Below are positions 38,601 to 50,862 of a DNA stretch of 64,000 bases, in pieces. The translations under genes were made by a program, and so were the position numbers. Every line of letters starts with the position of its first letter. Within the stretch, counting starts at the first letter, position 1. Source of the stretch: Apostichopus japonicus. Its lineage: Eukaryota > Echinodermata > Holothuroidea > Aspidochirotida > Stichopodidae. A model generated the notes under the pieces. The model was given only the letters and a program-made list of their open reading frames with translations. It was not told the DNA's origin and ran no database searches. Where the stretch lies: the NCBI RefSeq assembly GCF_037975245.1, contig NC_092580.1, positions 31,426,001 to 31,490,000 on the forward strand, given 5' to 3'.

Positions 38601-41600
38601 GTTAGTCAGTGTTTCCAACCTACATTTTTAGCTTTTGAAAACCATTTATGAAACCATCACGTTGTATTCATTTCCTCTCACTTGTTGTTCGCAGGAAAGG
38701 ACGCAAAGATAAAGTACCGTGCAGTATTGGTTTCCATGGAAACATAGTTGCACTATGGTAAGTGTTGGTCTATTCTGAGTAATCATCACATCAGTGGGGT
38801 TATCGTATGTCTTGGATATCCTCGGACAAGTCCCATTTTCTCTACCGTACCAGGGGATCTGAGTTTATTTACAAAAAATTACAAAATTTTGGGAATTAGT
38901 GATCTATCAGTAATATGTGTTTTTACATGCAATTTCTTCATAAAGTTAATCCTGCTCGAGTCTTCAGTCCGGGTCAAATTGGCTACAATTATTCCCATTT
39001 TCTTTTTGCGTTAAGCTAAATGTTAAATTGAGACAGAATAATTTGTAAAGTATGATTTTATCAGTGAGCATTAAAGAATCTAAATTATGGATGAATATAA
39101 TCAGAGTTCCCAAGAAAATTGCAGGCATGATAATTATCACTCATGTATTTCATTATTTCATTGAGAGAATTCGTAATTCAAAATCATAAAACAAACCTTG
39201 GAATTATGTCTGCAAGACTAGATTGAATTTTATATATTTTATTTGTGTTGGCTTGAACTGAAGTATGTGTGTCGTTGCAGGGAGAAGCTTGCAGAAGAAT
39301 ATGATCGCACCGGGGATGTCTTGGTGGATCTAGGATCGGATCAGACATCTTGTCATAATCCCTTCAATGGTGGCTACTATCCGGTCCAACTCTCGATGGA
39401 AGAAGCCAATCACATGATGGTTGAGGATCCAGAAAATTTTAAGAAACTTGTCCATGAAAGGTTCATTCATCTTTTGTTTATTAATAATTATAATTTATCC
39501 AGTTCATTCATTTAATACTACAAATTTCATATCGATTCTCTTTTATTTGTCTATTTATTTTACTGGGCCTTTTGTGGCTTCACAACTGGGAGAGATTAAT
39601 GGGTCAGGTAACTTGGCAACTAGACAGAATGATGTAAACTTGTTTCATTGTGATTATTTTGTTATTTTCATTTTGCTGAATAAGATATTATGCAACATAA
39701 TTACCTAGAGTAGCTGGGTATGGTAAATATCAATGAGTAAACAACAGTACTTAATACTGTAATAATGGGGATATGCACAGTTGCATGACAAAATAGTTTT
39801 GCCTAGAGATATGAGCTATGCTGCTATGGCAATGTATATATATATCTGTATGTATGTTTGTCTGTTTGTATTTCCGTGTTTATCAGTCTGTCTGGTTGGT
39901 TGTCTGTCTGTCTGTCAGATACTAGGATCACTTTAGTTCAAAGTAGAGCCAAACTAGAAATCTTTGGAACTGTTTCACTTCATACAGAATAGAATGGCAG
40001 TTGCTGAAAAGCTTCCCTAACTGGTTAGAGAACAGTGTTGCATTTCTCTCAAAATGTTTTCTTCATGGTGACTTGTTGGTACAAGTCAATTTGCACCAGG
40101 CAACCGAGCTACAACATTGTTGATGTTTTGGTTCCATTTATTTATTTGTTTATTTATTTTTATTTGACAGTTTACGCCGTCATGCAGACGTCATAAACAA
40201 ACTGACAAAGAGAGGAATGTATTTCTTTGACTATGGGAACGCCTTCCTCTTAGAAGCAAGTCGAGCAGGTAAAATGAATCACATAAGTTCATGTTTCAAG
40301 ACTACCTGCTTTTGTTTCAAGAGGTCCAGGAACTCTGTCTTTCGGCTGAAAATTTTGAAAACTCATTAGCTTTAGAAAGTGCTTTCTTGAAAAGTTGCAG
40401 TTCCTCTGTGTTCTGTGATGATAAAATGTTGCGGGTAAAAATTCTGAAGGAGGATTAATTTGTAATAATAAATAATGTAAAAATGTGCTTAATTTACCCA
40501 ATCAACCAACCTTACAAGCATTTCGGGTTGCTCATAAGTATGCTCGTATAGTACAAGACATATGAGTCTTTGTGAAGTATACAGTAAGTACTAGTTAAAG
40601 TGAGATTCTGGATTCTGTTTGCCAAATTAGGTAGATAGGCCAATGTCTAATCATTGCTTACAATACTGATTGGTAGTCTTCTACCAATGTCAATTGCATA
40701 AATGTCTGGGATTAATGTCTAGAAATACATATATATTAAAAAAAAGGATTGTAAAAACCTGACAAAATAATAAATAGAAACCGAATTAAAAAGTTGAGTG
40801 ACTTAATGCGTTCCGAGTTACGTGGCACCTTTACATAATAGTCATAATATGTATTCCAAAAAATCAATTTTGAATAAAAAATACCGCATAACCTGTAAAT
40901 CTCTAAACAAGTGTAATCATATTTGAGTGTTCTTCGTTAATGTTTCCTTTGAATCTTGTTCTGATTCGCAGGAGGTGATGTCATGAAGGAAGGTCATATA
41001 TCCGGTACACAGTTTAGATATCCATCCTATGTACAAGATATTATGGGGTAAGCCCTCTATAGATTAACAAAGACCTTAACACAATCAAAGACCATTTAGC
41101 AATCATGCTCATGCATCTAAAGTATTCACTGAAACAGTTAATCGTCAAAATTTGAACCGGTTAATCAGTGCCATGTCAGGGTTTTTCTCCTATGTTTATC
41201 TTTAAAATTAGATATGTTTAACAAGAGAACATGAAGTTGGTTTCTTTTTAACTACTTTGGTTTTCTCCTCCCCCCCCCATCCCCTGTGGATATCCATGGT
41301 GCTTCCCCCTTTATCAGTTTACTGCATAGGCTGTTAAAGTCATGCAAAATTTACAGACTTTACTGAGCTATTCCACAACTCTTTGACATTAAGAAACTAA
41401 TTTGTTATTTTGTATCGATATACAGTATTTCAGGAATGGGAGACAGATATAACGTAAAACGTAACAGCTGCTTTAGAATCAACACTGGTTATCACAGCTG
41501 AACTTGAGTGGCTCTAATGTATTGCATGGAAATAGCTCACTTTTCTTATTAATATGGATCACTTCTTTATTGTAGGGATATATTTTCGCTCGGCTTTGGT

Positions 41601-44600
41601 CCGTTCCGTTGGGTTTGTACGTCATGTGACCCGGATGATTTGAAACGGACGGATGAAATTGCTGCAAATGTCTTGGAGGACATTATCAACCAAGGAGGTA
41701 AGAAGGATTTAGGTAAACAATGTTTAAAGACTTGTCACAGAATGTTATCGGTTCTCTTGTATTCCACATTAAGTAATGTATGTATGTATTTTAGATCTTC
41801 CTGCAAGTCAGTCTCTTAGATTCATTTTTAATGTCCATGATTATGAATTGTCAATTGTCAACAAATCTGTAACTGGACGACATACATTAATCTTGGAGTG
41901 ACTCGAACTTGGGACCTTATGATTGAAAGGCAATAGTGTGATGTTTACATCTCCAACAGTTTCTACAAGGTCTCTTAATATCTTTGACATCAAATGAATC
42001 ATACTTTTATTTTTTAAATGGTTTGGAATGGTACAATTGTAGGAGACATAATAATTCAGTTACCACAAAATCATTTTGTTGTTCTCGTTTTCAGTCTCTG
42101 CTGCTTCCAAACAACAGTATGAAGATAACATCCATTGGATCAAAGAAGCAGGCAAACATAAAATGGTAAATAAGGGTTATAATTTTGAAGTAATCTCTCT
42201 ATATAAATTTTATGTTAATTTACATTAACAGAGGCCTTTGCTTGGTAGAATAATACTTGAAAGTTGCAACATTTCACAGTTAGTCCAAATAGCTGTTGAC
42301 ATATTAAAAATGTTTGAATGTCAAGTACTTATATATGAGTTATAAATGTAATGTAATGTAATGCATCATTGTGTAATCTTAGGTAATGTAATGCAACGTT
42401 AGGTTAATGTTAAGTGGCAATTCTGTTCATGAAAGTTTTCTAACATTACACAAGAATATTTAGATGTATTCTAAGATTTCTAAAGTAATAGTTAGTGATC
42501 CACCTACATTTGGTTATGATTGAAACAATTTGATCTTTCTTTGCCGATTCCAAGCAAAATCATCGACCCGTTTGTGATTAACTTATATAATAACAATAAA
42601 ATAATAGTCAGCAGTTATTTTTAAGACGCTTAGGCGACCACAAATATGGAAGAAACCTGCAAGGCCTTAAGGATTACAACTTGTACGTCGGGGGGGGGGG
42701 CTTCCAATTCAACATTTTAACTCAAATTTGGAATCTTTTTCAATTTAGAAAGTCATTTCAGATGGGAAAACCATAGATTGCTCTGGGATGTAAAACCCAC
42801 CTTACCATGACCCGTCTGGGTATCGAACCCAAACCCGATTGCTAAACCTCATTGCTTCAAATGCCACCGCCTTTATCCACTCGGCCACGGCACTGGTATA
42901 ATTATTACTTATTACTTTTGCTTATTACAGGTCGTTGGTTCGCAAGCTCGTATATTGTATTCAGACCAAACGGGTCGGACAGCCATCGCTGTGGCGTTTA
43001 ATGATGCGATAGGTCAGGGAAACCTGAAGGGTCCCGTGGTCATTAGCAGGGATCATCATGATGTCAGTGGTACAGACAGTCCGTTCAGAGAGACTTCCAA
43101 TATCTATGACGGCTCACAGTTCTGTGCTGGTAAGGTTTTGGATTCATTCCGAGGATTTATGTTTATAACACATCTTAATTAAATAAGACAATGTCAATTC
43201 ACTACTGTGGCATATTTAAATTTGTTATTTTAATTGAGCCATTGACTCAAAAGCTGGAACTGGAAATTTCTGTTTATAACCGAAGCTGATGAAGTAGGCC
43301 ACTGAAGGAGCTGGACTCTGTACAGCTTGAACAGGAATAAAGTGTCACCTAGACAATTGTAGGTCACGACACGAGTATGAGGTCATTGTGTTAAGGTATA
43401 TGGTATATCTATTGACATGGAATTGTGTGAACTTGTCAGCCTGAGTATTTTGGAGAATGCTTTGACCAAAACCTTCCTTTCTCTGTGTTTTTATTTCATT
43501 GCTTGATAACCTTAATTGTGTCAAATATCATTTACAGAAAGTTAGAATTTCATGTCTTTCAAAGATTCAAGAGTAATAGCTTCTCCTAAAGTATAACCGG
43601 GGCAACTAAAGCTCATTACATCTAACTCTTGCCAGATGTTGATGCAATAAGTCACCATAAGTATGTATTCTTGCTTCTGTGGTAGAATGAGTAGCCTAAC
43701 TTTCCATGGTAGTGCAGGTGTAGTACCTTCATTTCATATCAGTTTCATTAATGGTAGCATCATAAGATGAGTTTCTTAAGCCTGAATGTTTTGTCACTAC
43801 GGCATATAGTGAATATATATATATGAACAGTAATAGTCATTTAAATAATTTCCAATTACATATAGACATGGCAGTGCAAAATGTGATTGGAGACTCATTC
43901 CGAGGTGCCACCTGGGTTGCCATTCACAATGGCGGCGGGGTCGGATGGGGAGAAGTTATGAATGGAGGATTTGGATTGGTGTTGGATGGCAGCTCAGAGG
44001 CAGCAAGGCGAGCCCGGACTATGCTCGCTTGGGATGTATCAAATGGGGTATGTTAAAGTAATCACATGGTTGTATCACCATAGCTTGATTAAAAGCCACC
44101 TGGCCCGGGCAAGGCTAGCCTGGTCCGGGCAAGGCTAGCCTGGTCCGGGCAAGGCTAGCCTGGTCCGGGCAAGGCTAGCCTGGTCAGGGCAAGGCTAGCC
44201 TGGACCATGCTTGCTTGGGATGTATCAAATGAGGTATGTTACAGTGATAATCATGGATGTGTCACCATAGCTTGAATAAAAAGCCTTCTTGATAATGTCG
44301 CATGTCATTAATGTAATAATAAATCTCTCGTGCGATTAAAAGCAAACACAAGAAACATCTGATACTTTGGTGTAAGTTAGGTATTAGTTTCAAAGCAAAA
44401 TATACTTCATTGGAATTTTAAGAGAAAAAAAAAACTTTTAACAAACTGTGTAACCCTGTAAATAAGTAATTAGTTTGAGGGTCTGACTTTTAGATCCTAG
44501 CAGGATCTTCTTTATAGGCAACATGAAAAGAAAACAGATTAAGGGGCACTTAAAACTAATTTGGATCAATGAACAACTAACAGAGTGCAAACACTGAGAT

Positions 44601-45147
44601 GAAACAGCTTAGTAGATCGAAACTTGTAAGACTAGTTGAGTCATTCACTTCTAAATGTTGCCCTAACCAAACATATACTGTATAATCGTGCTGTTTAATC
44701 AGTGATGAATAACATTGTGGATAATTTTAATTCACATATGATCGTAACAATGGATTTCCAAACAATTGAAACTTCAGAATTGCTTTCTGTTGTTAAGAGG
44801 TTTAGACCTTGAGGGTTTCTTCTCCAATATGTTTAAGAGCTAATGATTACAAATTGTCGGCCTGCAAAGATGCATAAAGCATCCATCATTTGTCTTGAGC
44901 GGCCATTTTGAATTCTTGTAATAGACACAATTTCCCCTTATAAAATAAACTGAAACTGAAACTTATAAACAGTTCCTCATGAGATCTGCTCAATTTGTAT
45001 TTTCAGGTCACGAGGCGGAGCTGGTGCGGGAATAGCAATGCGGAGGCCACCATCTGTCATGCTATGGACGAAAATCCAAAGTTGAAAGTTACCTTACCTC
45101 ACAAGGTACAGGATGATGCCCTGTTGGAAAGAGCCTTTAAAGAGTAG
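32661..45147 (+). CDS. UROC1: urocanate hydratase (urocanase), complete 18-exon coding sequence
   Basis: Converts urocanate to 4-imidazolone-5-propionate in histidine breakdown, using bound NAD+. Exons: 32661-32792 (ATG at 32670), 33656-33786, 34666-34759, 35026-35085, 35650-35778, 36544-36605, 36920-36986, 37556-37737, 38504-38554, 38695-38757, 39281-39460, 40171-40268, 40972-41047, 41576-41697, 42095-42165, 42931-43129, 43866-44047, 45007-45147. The joined frame is 676 codons plus TAG, the same length as I recall for human UROC1. Conserved blocks include GSYCYIGPQGIVHGT (residues 207-221), GLGGMSGAQ (247-255), SDQTSCHNPFNGGYYP (340-355), SRDHHDVSGTDSPFRETSN (542-560) and HNGGGVGWGE (590-599). 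Where bacterial HutU has its ARICW cysteine motif this protein has ARILY (509-513), as in vertebrates. The first exon opens after an acceptor, so a non-coding 5' exon lies upstream. The donor after exon 11 is the weak GTTCAT. Partial exon copies lie beside exons 3 and 17. Confidence 0.97.
34470..34665 (+). repeat. upstream partial copy of UROC1 exon 3 and its acceptor
   Basis: The stretch before exon 3 repeats its intron end, acceptor and first part. ATGTGTTCTTCATTTCTTCAG then TGCTTATCCCATTGATGAATA at 34531-34572 matches the true junction at 34645-34686. The copy has lost 9 bases where the true exon encodes Cys-Gln-Cys/Thr, and the rest of the exon is missing. Its acceptor (CTTCAG at 34551) looks better than the genuine one (CATTAG at 34665). 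The distance between the two acceptors is 114 bases, and the frame stays open across both, so use of the upstream site would add 38 residues. Confidence 0.85.
35420..35512 (-). repeat. degenerate tRNA-derived repeat
   Basis: The minus strand contains TTTCAGTGGTTAGAGTGTCC, an A-box-like stretch, followed by a B-box-like CCCGGATCAAAATTC. Decayed SINE head in UROC1 intron 4. Weak evidence compared with the copy at 27071. Confidence 0.4.
41868..41940 (-). repeat. degenerate tRNA-derived repeat
   Basis: The minus strand has CCTTTCAATCATAAGGTCCC followed by a B box, AAGTTCGAGTCACTCC, typical of tRNA-derived SINE heads. The A box is poor. In UROC1 intron 14. Confidence 0.4.
42802..42897 (-). repeat. 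tRNA-Ser-like SINE or tRNA pseudogene
   Basis: The minus strand reads GTGCCGTGGCCGAGTGG, like the 5' half of a serine tRNA with A box, then a TTTGAAG anticodon loop region (TGA), a long variable arm and B box GGTTCGATACC. The acceptor stem pairs in only about 4 of 7 positions. It sits in UROC1 intron 15, 34 bases before exon 16. Best read as a tRNA-derived repeat. Confidence 0.65.
44005..44285 (+). repeat. duplicated 3' end of UROC1 exon 17 with a 20-bp minisatellite between the copies
   Basis: The end of exon 17, its donor and about 50 bases of intron (44005-44098) recur at 44191-44285, including GCTTGGGATGTATCAAAT, the GTATGTTA donor and CACCATAGCTTGA. Between them, 44101-44200 holds five 20-base units of the type TGGTCCGGGCAAGGCTAGCC. 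The unit itself matches the coding stretch at about 44001-44020 (GGCAGCAAGGCGAGCCCGG), so the array appears to have grown from exon sequence. Splicing to the second donor would read through a TAA at 44054, so the copy is probably not used. Confidence 0.88.
44447..44550 (+). repeat. dispersed repeat with GATCCT/AGGATC hairpin, copy 2
   Basis: Same element as at 17231-17325, with the hairpin at 44493-44507 (GATCCTAGCAGGATC) and CTTCTTTATAGGCAA after it. It lies in UROC1 intron 17, downstream of the exon 17 minisatellite. Confidence 0.75.
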
Positions 45148-45709
45148 AAAACACTGATGCTTGAACAAGTCTAGTTAAAGTATGGTACAATTGGATTGCT
45201 TTCAGCCTGCAAAGTTATTCTTTTGATTCCATTACTAACTTCTTTTTCTTTTAATATCTTGACAATTCTTGGGGTTAGCAAGCAAAATTTATGTTTAAGC
45301 ATGTGTTATGCTAAAGGGCATTCACATATCCTTCCACGGCAAACATTAAAGTTCTTACCGGCCTGGATATTTTTCCGTTCAAGTTATATGTCTTCCAAAG
45401 TTATCCACATGTACTCAAATTTTTTTTTGTGCCATATGTAGTTTGGTTTTAAAAGTAAAAAAATGGAAAGGTTTGTTTTAAGAGGTATTCCTGTCAAATT
45501 TACAGATAAGATGATTTAACAATGAAGCTAGATCATCAGTTCAAAATTAGGAACGTTTTCCTTGCAAGTTGAAAATAGATGTTACATCTTGGTGATTGCT
45601 ACTAGTTTATTGATTCAACTGTTGGGAATTTTATTGCCAATGCTGGTTTGCTATCTTCAACTTATTTTTGTCATTTTCATCATATACCAATTAAATTACT
45701 CAAGTCTTC

Positions 45710-45715
45710 AATAAA
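45710..45715 (+). promoter_or_regulatory. candidate polyadenylation signal of UROC1
   Basis: AATAAA about 560 bases after the UROC1 stop codon, in AT-rich sequence with T-rich stretches downstream. It implies a 3' untranslated region of roughly 0.6 kb. A further AATAAA lies near 46696. Confidence 0.5.
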
Positions 45716-48700
45716 AGTATGAACCTCTTATTGATTGTAACTTTAAATTGTTTTTATTAAACTACAGTTTATTTATCTTCCATACTTGTCCTTAAGTCTT
45801 ATTTCTCCATCTTTAGTGAATGTTGACAATATTTTAAAGACAATATAAAGTTAGGTTTTCATTTTCTAAGCACTGTTTTGATGCATTTTGCAGTTTTGAT
45901 GTTTTTCTCCTCTTTAGTGCTGACTTTAATAACCACCTAGGCTGTATTTTTGTCCATTTCGGGACTGCTTCTTGCAGACTTCTTTTTTAATGCATTTCAC
46001 ATCTGTTCTACTTAACTCTTCTGATCAAGTTTTCAACTATGCCAGCTTTTGTGTCTCAGGGTAGAATGTAAATACTGCTTACTCCTGATGGAGGGGAAAG
46101 TTTGAGAAACCGACGCTTCACACCAATGGTGCTCCTCTGTCAACAGACTGATCCTTGGAGTTTACAAGATCAAGATGGGTCTGACATTTTCACTGATATT
46201 TCTTTTGAATGAAGCTGTGTTCATAGGGGGGTGGGGGGGGGGGTTAAGGGTCGATCTCAATAGTAAAAAGTTGTTACATTATTATATTAAACGATGCGAT
46301 TCAACCTATCTGTTTCCGTGGTTGTGTAATTGTCCAACTTCGCATCCACTTTGCGTTCCTTCGGTCAATTTATTCATGAGGAGTCATTCACCACACCTGT
46401 CACTCAATTACACCAAATTCACACAATAGGGACTGAAAACTATTTCTTGAGTCCTTAAATATTGAACTATTTTAATACGAGACAATTCTTATGCAGGGAT
46501 GTCAATGAGATTCGCATGTTTCATTCTCTCATTCTGCCTTTTAGCACAAGCAATTCATTTAAAAGAGATATGCTTGGTCGCCTGTATTCGCTACTGCTCG
46601 TGAAAGTCTTGATTTGTTTCTCAAGAATTTCTTCCGATTTAACAGTGCCTTCATTTATCATATTGCAAGTTTTTTTCTTGTCTGTAATTTTTCAAATAAA
46701 ACAAGAAACTACCATATTTTCTTGCTGTAGTGCCTTATCAATGCATTTCTTTAAGTAAATTCTTCAAGTAAATTAATATTTGTACACTTAAATACCAAGT
46801 TTGAGCGTAAGTCGCGAGGTGCGCAAAAATAGTTAACCTTGTGAGCGATATATATAAGCCGATATTTATTCTTCTTTGAATTAATTTACGATACATCATA
46901 ATATTTATCACTATGTGTGTTACTTGGTTATTAAGACAAGTTTCGTTCCTGCGAGATTTTACCTTTATTTATTTTGTTGCTGAGCAAGTTTATGGCGATT
47001 ATAAGAAATAAGTAGTGTAGAGTTCAAAGCTATTGAATGAGAAATCTGTTGCAGATTTTCATTGATGAGCTATCGTTTTTCAAGAGGGTTACATAATGTT
47101 TTAAAAAATTTTTTTTACTCCATCTATATTTCATTTTTAACATTTTATAATACATGAAGCAAATGGCATGAACGAGTACATAATAACATAGAAAAGTACT
47201 ATTTTAGCACGTCAAATTGAAATTCAACACATAATTAACAAGAACAACTTTCTTCTTATCGTGATGAAATCATACAAGAACTTAAATGGCAATGTCCAAA
47301 CAAAACATTAAATGCATCATTTACCAAATCAATAAAAAATGTTCACATTACATAATGTGAGCTAATTGATGAAAGACAAAATGAATGTGACCAGATGCTT
47401 TGGTTAAAGATCATTAGTCCTGGTAAACAGAAAGGAAACTCTAGAAAATGAAACTAAAGAATAGTTTTACTAGTCCGAAAAAGCTAGAAATTAGTAAGGA
47501 ACTCAAAGACGACACCAGAATTGACAGATAAATTCTGTAGCAGTCAATAAGAAATTATTTACCAGCAAGTGCCACACGTATGGAGTTAGGTGGAGGGTGG
47601 GTGGGGGAGGGGAGGGGATGTGCAGAGGATGGAGGGGGTCATTTAAGCTGTGCAGTAATCATATCGTCAATGTTCTTAGATAAAGTATCACTTTTAGTAT
47701 TACAGAGGTTTTATTGAATTTATCTTGAGTAAAGTACAACACATTTCACATTTATTTTTCTTTTGGCTGATAAAATATTTCCTTTTCTTCTTCAGTATTG
47801 ATATCTTCTCTTTCTTTTCAAACTGAAATTTTCTTTGTTTCTCTTCCCTAGTCTATCCACAAATCATCCCCATTTTTCATGTTTTAACACCAGCCTGAGA
47901 CAAACCATGTGAAATCTTTTCAAATTTGGAAGTGTGGAAGTAACATGTCTTTGTTTATTCATCATGCTTAAAAAACATAATGAAATAAGAAAAGGCAAAC
48001 AAAACCAACGACTGAAAATAAGAATGTTTGTGTTCATAATCATGTTACCAGGATTTAGTTTCATACCCAATGTGGCTTGTGGTAATAAAACAGTTTAAAA
48101 TTTCTGTTTCTTTGTATTGTTTATTAATAAACCAATTATTATTAAGTATATGCCTTTCCTATCTGTCATTTCATACAGGTTTTTAGTCTTCTATAAATGG
48201 TACCCGTTGATCATATTGCGATCTTGATGGTAAAATGATGGAGTGTTTATTGATCTGTTGAAATGACTCAAAATGTTATTGTATATTACCATGTCACTCA
48301 AATATTATATATTAATTTTTATGGTATTGGTTCCCCTTTTATGTCCTCACTTTGAAACTTGATATTCAGTCTGAAATTGCTGACATTTTGAAAAATCTTT
48401 TCATTTTAAATTCATGCGGTTAACTTTCTCTTTGAAATTGGGGACAGGAGCAGTGACAGGTGAAAGGGGGGGGGGCATTGTCAATGTCTAATTTAATCAT
48501 AAAGTTACACTTATTATGAAAAGTTAAAGCAAAAAAGACTAGCAAAGAATTTGTTATCTTATTTCTTGACATTACTCCTTTATCAAATAACTTCCTGATG
48601 TTCTTGGGTTCTTTGAGGACATGTTTCTCTTGTTTGTTTTTCTTTCGGAACATTTCCTGTGCTAGCTATTTTGGTACAATATATTATCACTCTGGACTAT

Positions 48701-49329
48701 AATGATACGTTTGTTGTTTTGAGAAATACAATGAGAAAATGAACGTGTTTAGGTTGTATTTCTGATATTGTGTTTGAATATATGAGTAGCCTACCTTTGA
48801 ATGGAAGTTTATGCTCACCTCACAGGTATTTATCTAGACATCTGTTAATAAATGTTGTGAAATTCTCTCACAACTTTAGCATCAAATACACAACTGAATT
48901 GGTGTATCTCTTAGTGAGACTTATTTCCTGCTGCTAAATCATATCAACCAAGGTAATATATAAACATATATCCACTTTATTTTTTAAGACTAGGCCTGTA
49001 TATGTTATGGCCTATTTATCAGATGAGGCCTGTAGAAGACTGGGCCTGTGTTCGCTCTGAGAAAGTTAACATGTCAGACTTAGCATTTCCCTGGTTTACC
49101 TGTATTAAAAATTTACTGAATTATCTCCTTGTATTAAATAGAGCTCATTGTCTCAGGAACCATCTTTCCGGTCCTCTCTCATTTCTGAGTTTTCAAGTAA
49201 AGGGTGATCTTTCTTTTTCTTTGAACAAGATTGCAGTCCTTATGTATTATTCCATTTATTTGATACAATACTTTTACAAGGGCTGAGGACTACCCCCTCC
49301 CCCTCCCCTGTCAGAAGTATATACTGCAG

Positions 49330-49790
49330 CTAGGGTTGTTGGAGCTGGATATTATAAATATTAAGATTGAAGTTGGCCAAAGAAAGCTTGAGTTTGTCAG
49401 GCATCCCTTCAATTCATGGATCCACAAACCTGTGTGGGAATGTGGCTAACTGTTAATGAGATGTTGGGCACTGCCTAGGGATATACTACAAGAATTGCAG
49501 TCTGGGCTATCTACTCCTACAAGGGTTGTCAGAGCTGTATAATTGTAAATATACACAGATTTAGTAGTAATAACAATAATATATGCATTTATATAGCACT
49601 AATTTTGTACAAAACATTCAAAAGCGCTTAAAAAGTAATAATAGTAGTTAACAATCAAAGAGTGCCGCATGCATAAATATGCAAGAGCTCTATTAAGAAA
49701 TTGGAGGTGGAAGCTGGCCAAAGAAACCTCAAGTTTCATGGATCCACCAACTTGTTTGGGAATGTGGCTAAAATTTGATGAGATGTTTGT
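49330..49790 (+). repeat. local tandem duplication, second copy interrupted by an insert
   Basis: GGGTTGTTGGAGCTG...AAATATT...GGCCAAAGAAA...CATGGATCCAC...GGGAATGTGGCTAA at 49330-49467 recurs at 49521-49788, but the second copy has about 145 extra bases between AAATATA and the GGCCAAAGAAA block. The insert contains the TTATATAGC repeat. Confidence 0.75.
49560..49645 (+). repeat. dispersed repeat with TTATATAGC and AAAGCGCTTA blocks, copy 2
   Basis: AGTAGTAATAACAATAATAT then TTTATATAGCACTAATTT and TTCAAAAGCGCTTAAAAAG, the same arrangement as at 5285. It lies within one half of a local duplication that lacks it in the other half. Confidence 0.6.
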
Positions 49791-50712
49791 TCTGCAGGTC
49801 TGCTGTCTCGTCCTATGTACAAACACTTGAGTTGTTTTGACCTGCTGGACTCTGAACAAATGAGTGTATTTAGGAAGTTATCTTAAGGCATCATATTAAT
49901 TAACACAATTAGAACTCAGATTGGTATCACTTTAAGCTGTGACGAACTTGACAGTTGAATATTAAATCATTTATTAATCTTTTGGTCAATCATGTACTGA
50001 TAACTTGATCTTTGTGTTTCTTGATAAATTCTAACAATTATTTAAATTTCATAGATATTGATTGTTACCAACAAAGTTTCCCTTGTATGCTTTGGTCAGC
50101 CTACAAGTACACCAAGTGTATGCCTGTTAGGTTTGGTGAAATTGGTGATCTAGTTATAGTATTTTGTTCAGTTAAATTCCAGGTGGTTTGGCATTGAGGT
50201 CCACAGGTGTGTGTGTGTTTGTGGGTCGGGAGGGGGGGGGGGAGGTGGGGACTATAATTCCCAAAACTGATATAAGGAGGTACTTAAACAAACTCCTGTG
50301 CCAGGGGAAATGATCTTTGTTTTTGCCCTACTGAATGTAGCCGATCCCATGACTGAAAGGTTTCCCCTCGACTTACAGGGAGGTAGGGGGGGGTGGGGAG
50401 GTGTAGGGGGTGGTGGGAGGTAGAGTAATGTCAGACCTATGGTACAATAAGCAGGCAACCTCACGAAAATCTCTCCCTGTAAGCAAACTGGATCAAAAGT
50501 GATCAACCTCTTGAAACTAGATTATGTAAGATTGCTTTGATTCGTGCACAAATGAAGTAATTTATCTAAAGACAACAGACCAAGAGCCACAACATGCCTG
50601 CTAAAACACAGAGAGGACAGGCTCCATGCCCGTGAGTAATATGTGCACCAGCAGTTCCATTGTTGACATTTTGTTGTTAAGTTTAACCTCATCAAGGGTG
50701 TGATAAATAATA

Positions 50713-50862
50713 CTAGTTGCAACCATAGGACTGGTGGAGCTAGGTTCATCTATCAGAAACCATGATAGTTTTAAATAAAAACAAAATGGTGGTTGCAGCC
50801 AATAAACTGGTGGAGCTAGTTTTATCTATCAGAAACCATGATAGTTTGATAATTAAAAAACT
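50713..50862 (+). repeat. tandem duplication, period about 80 bases
   Basis: GGTTGCAGCCAATAAACTGG and GTTGCAACCATAGGACTGGT begin two copies that both continue with GGAGCTAG, TATCAGAAACCATGATAGTT. Intergenic. Confidence 0.85.

Noticed and set aside
44191-44232. Second copy of UROC1 exon 17 end as an alternative exon
   Set aside because: Reading on from the real exon meets TAA at 44054, and the copy has no acceptor of its own.
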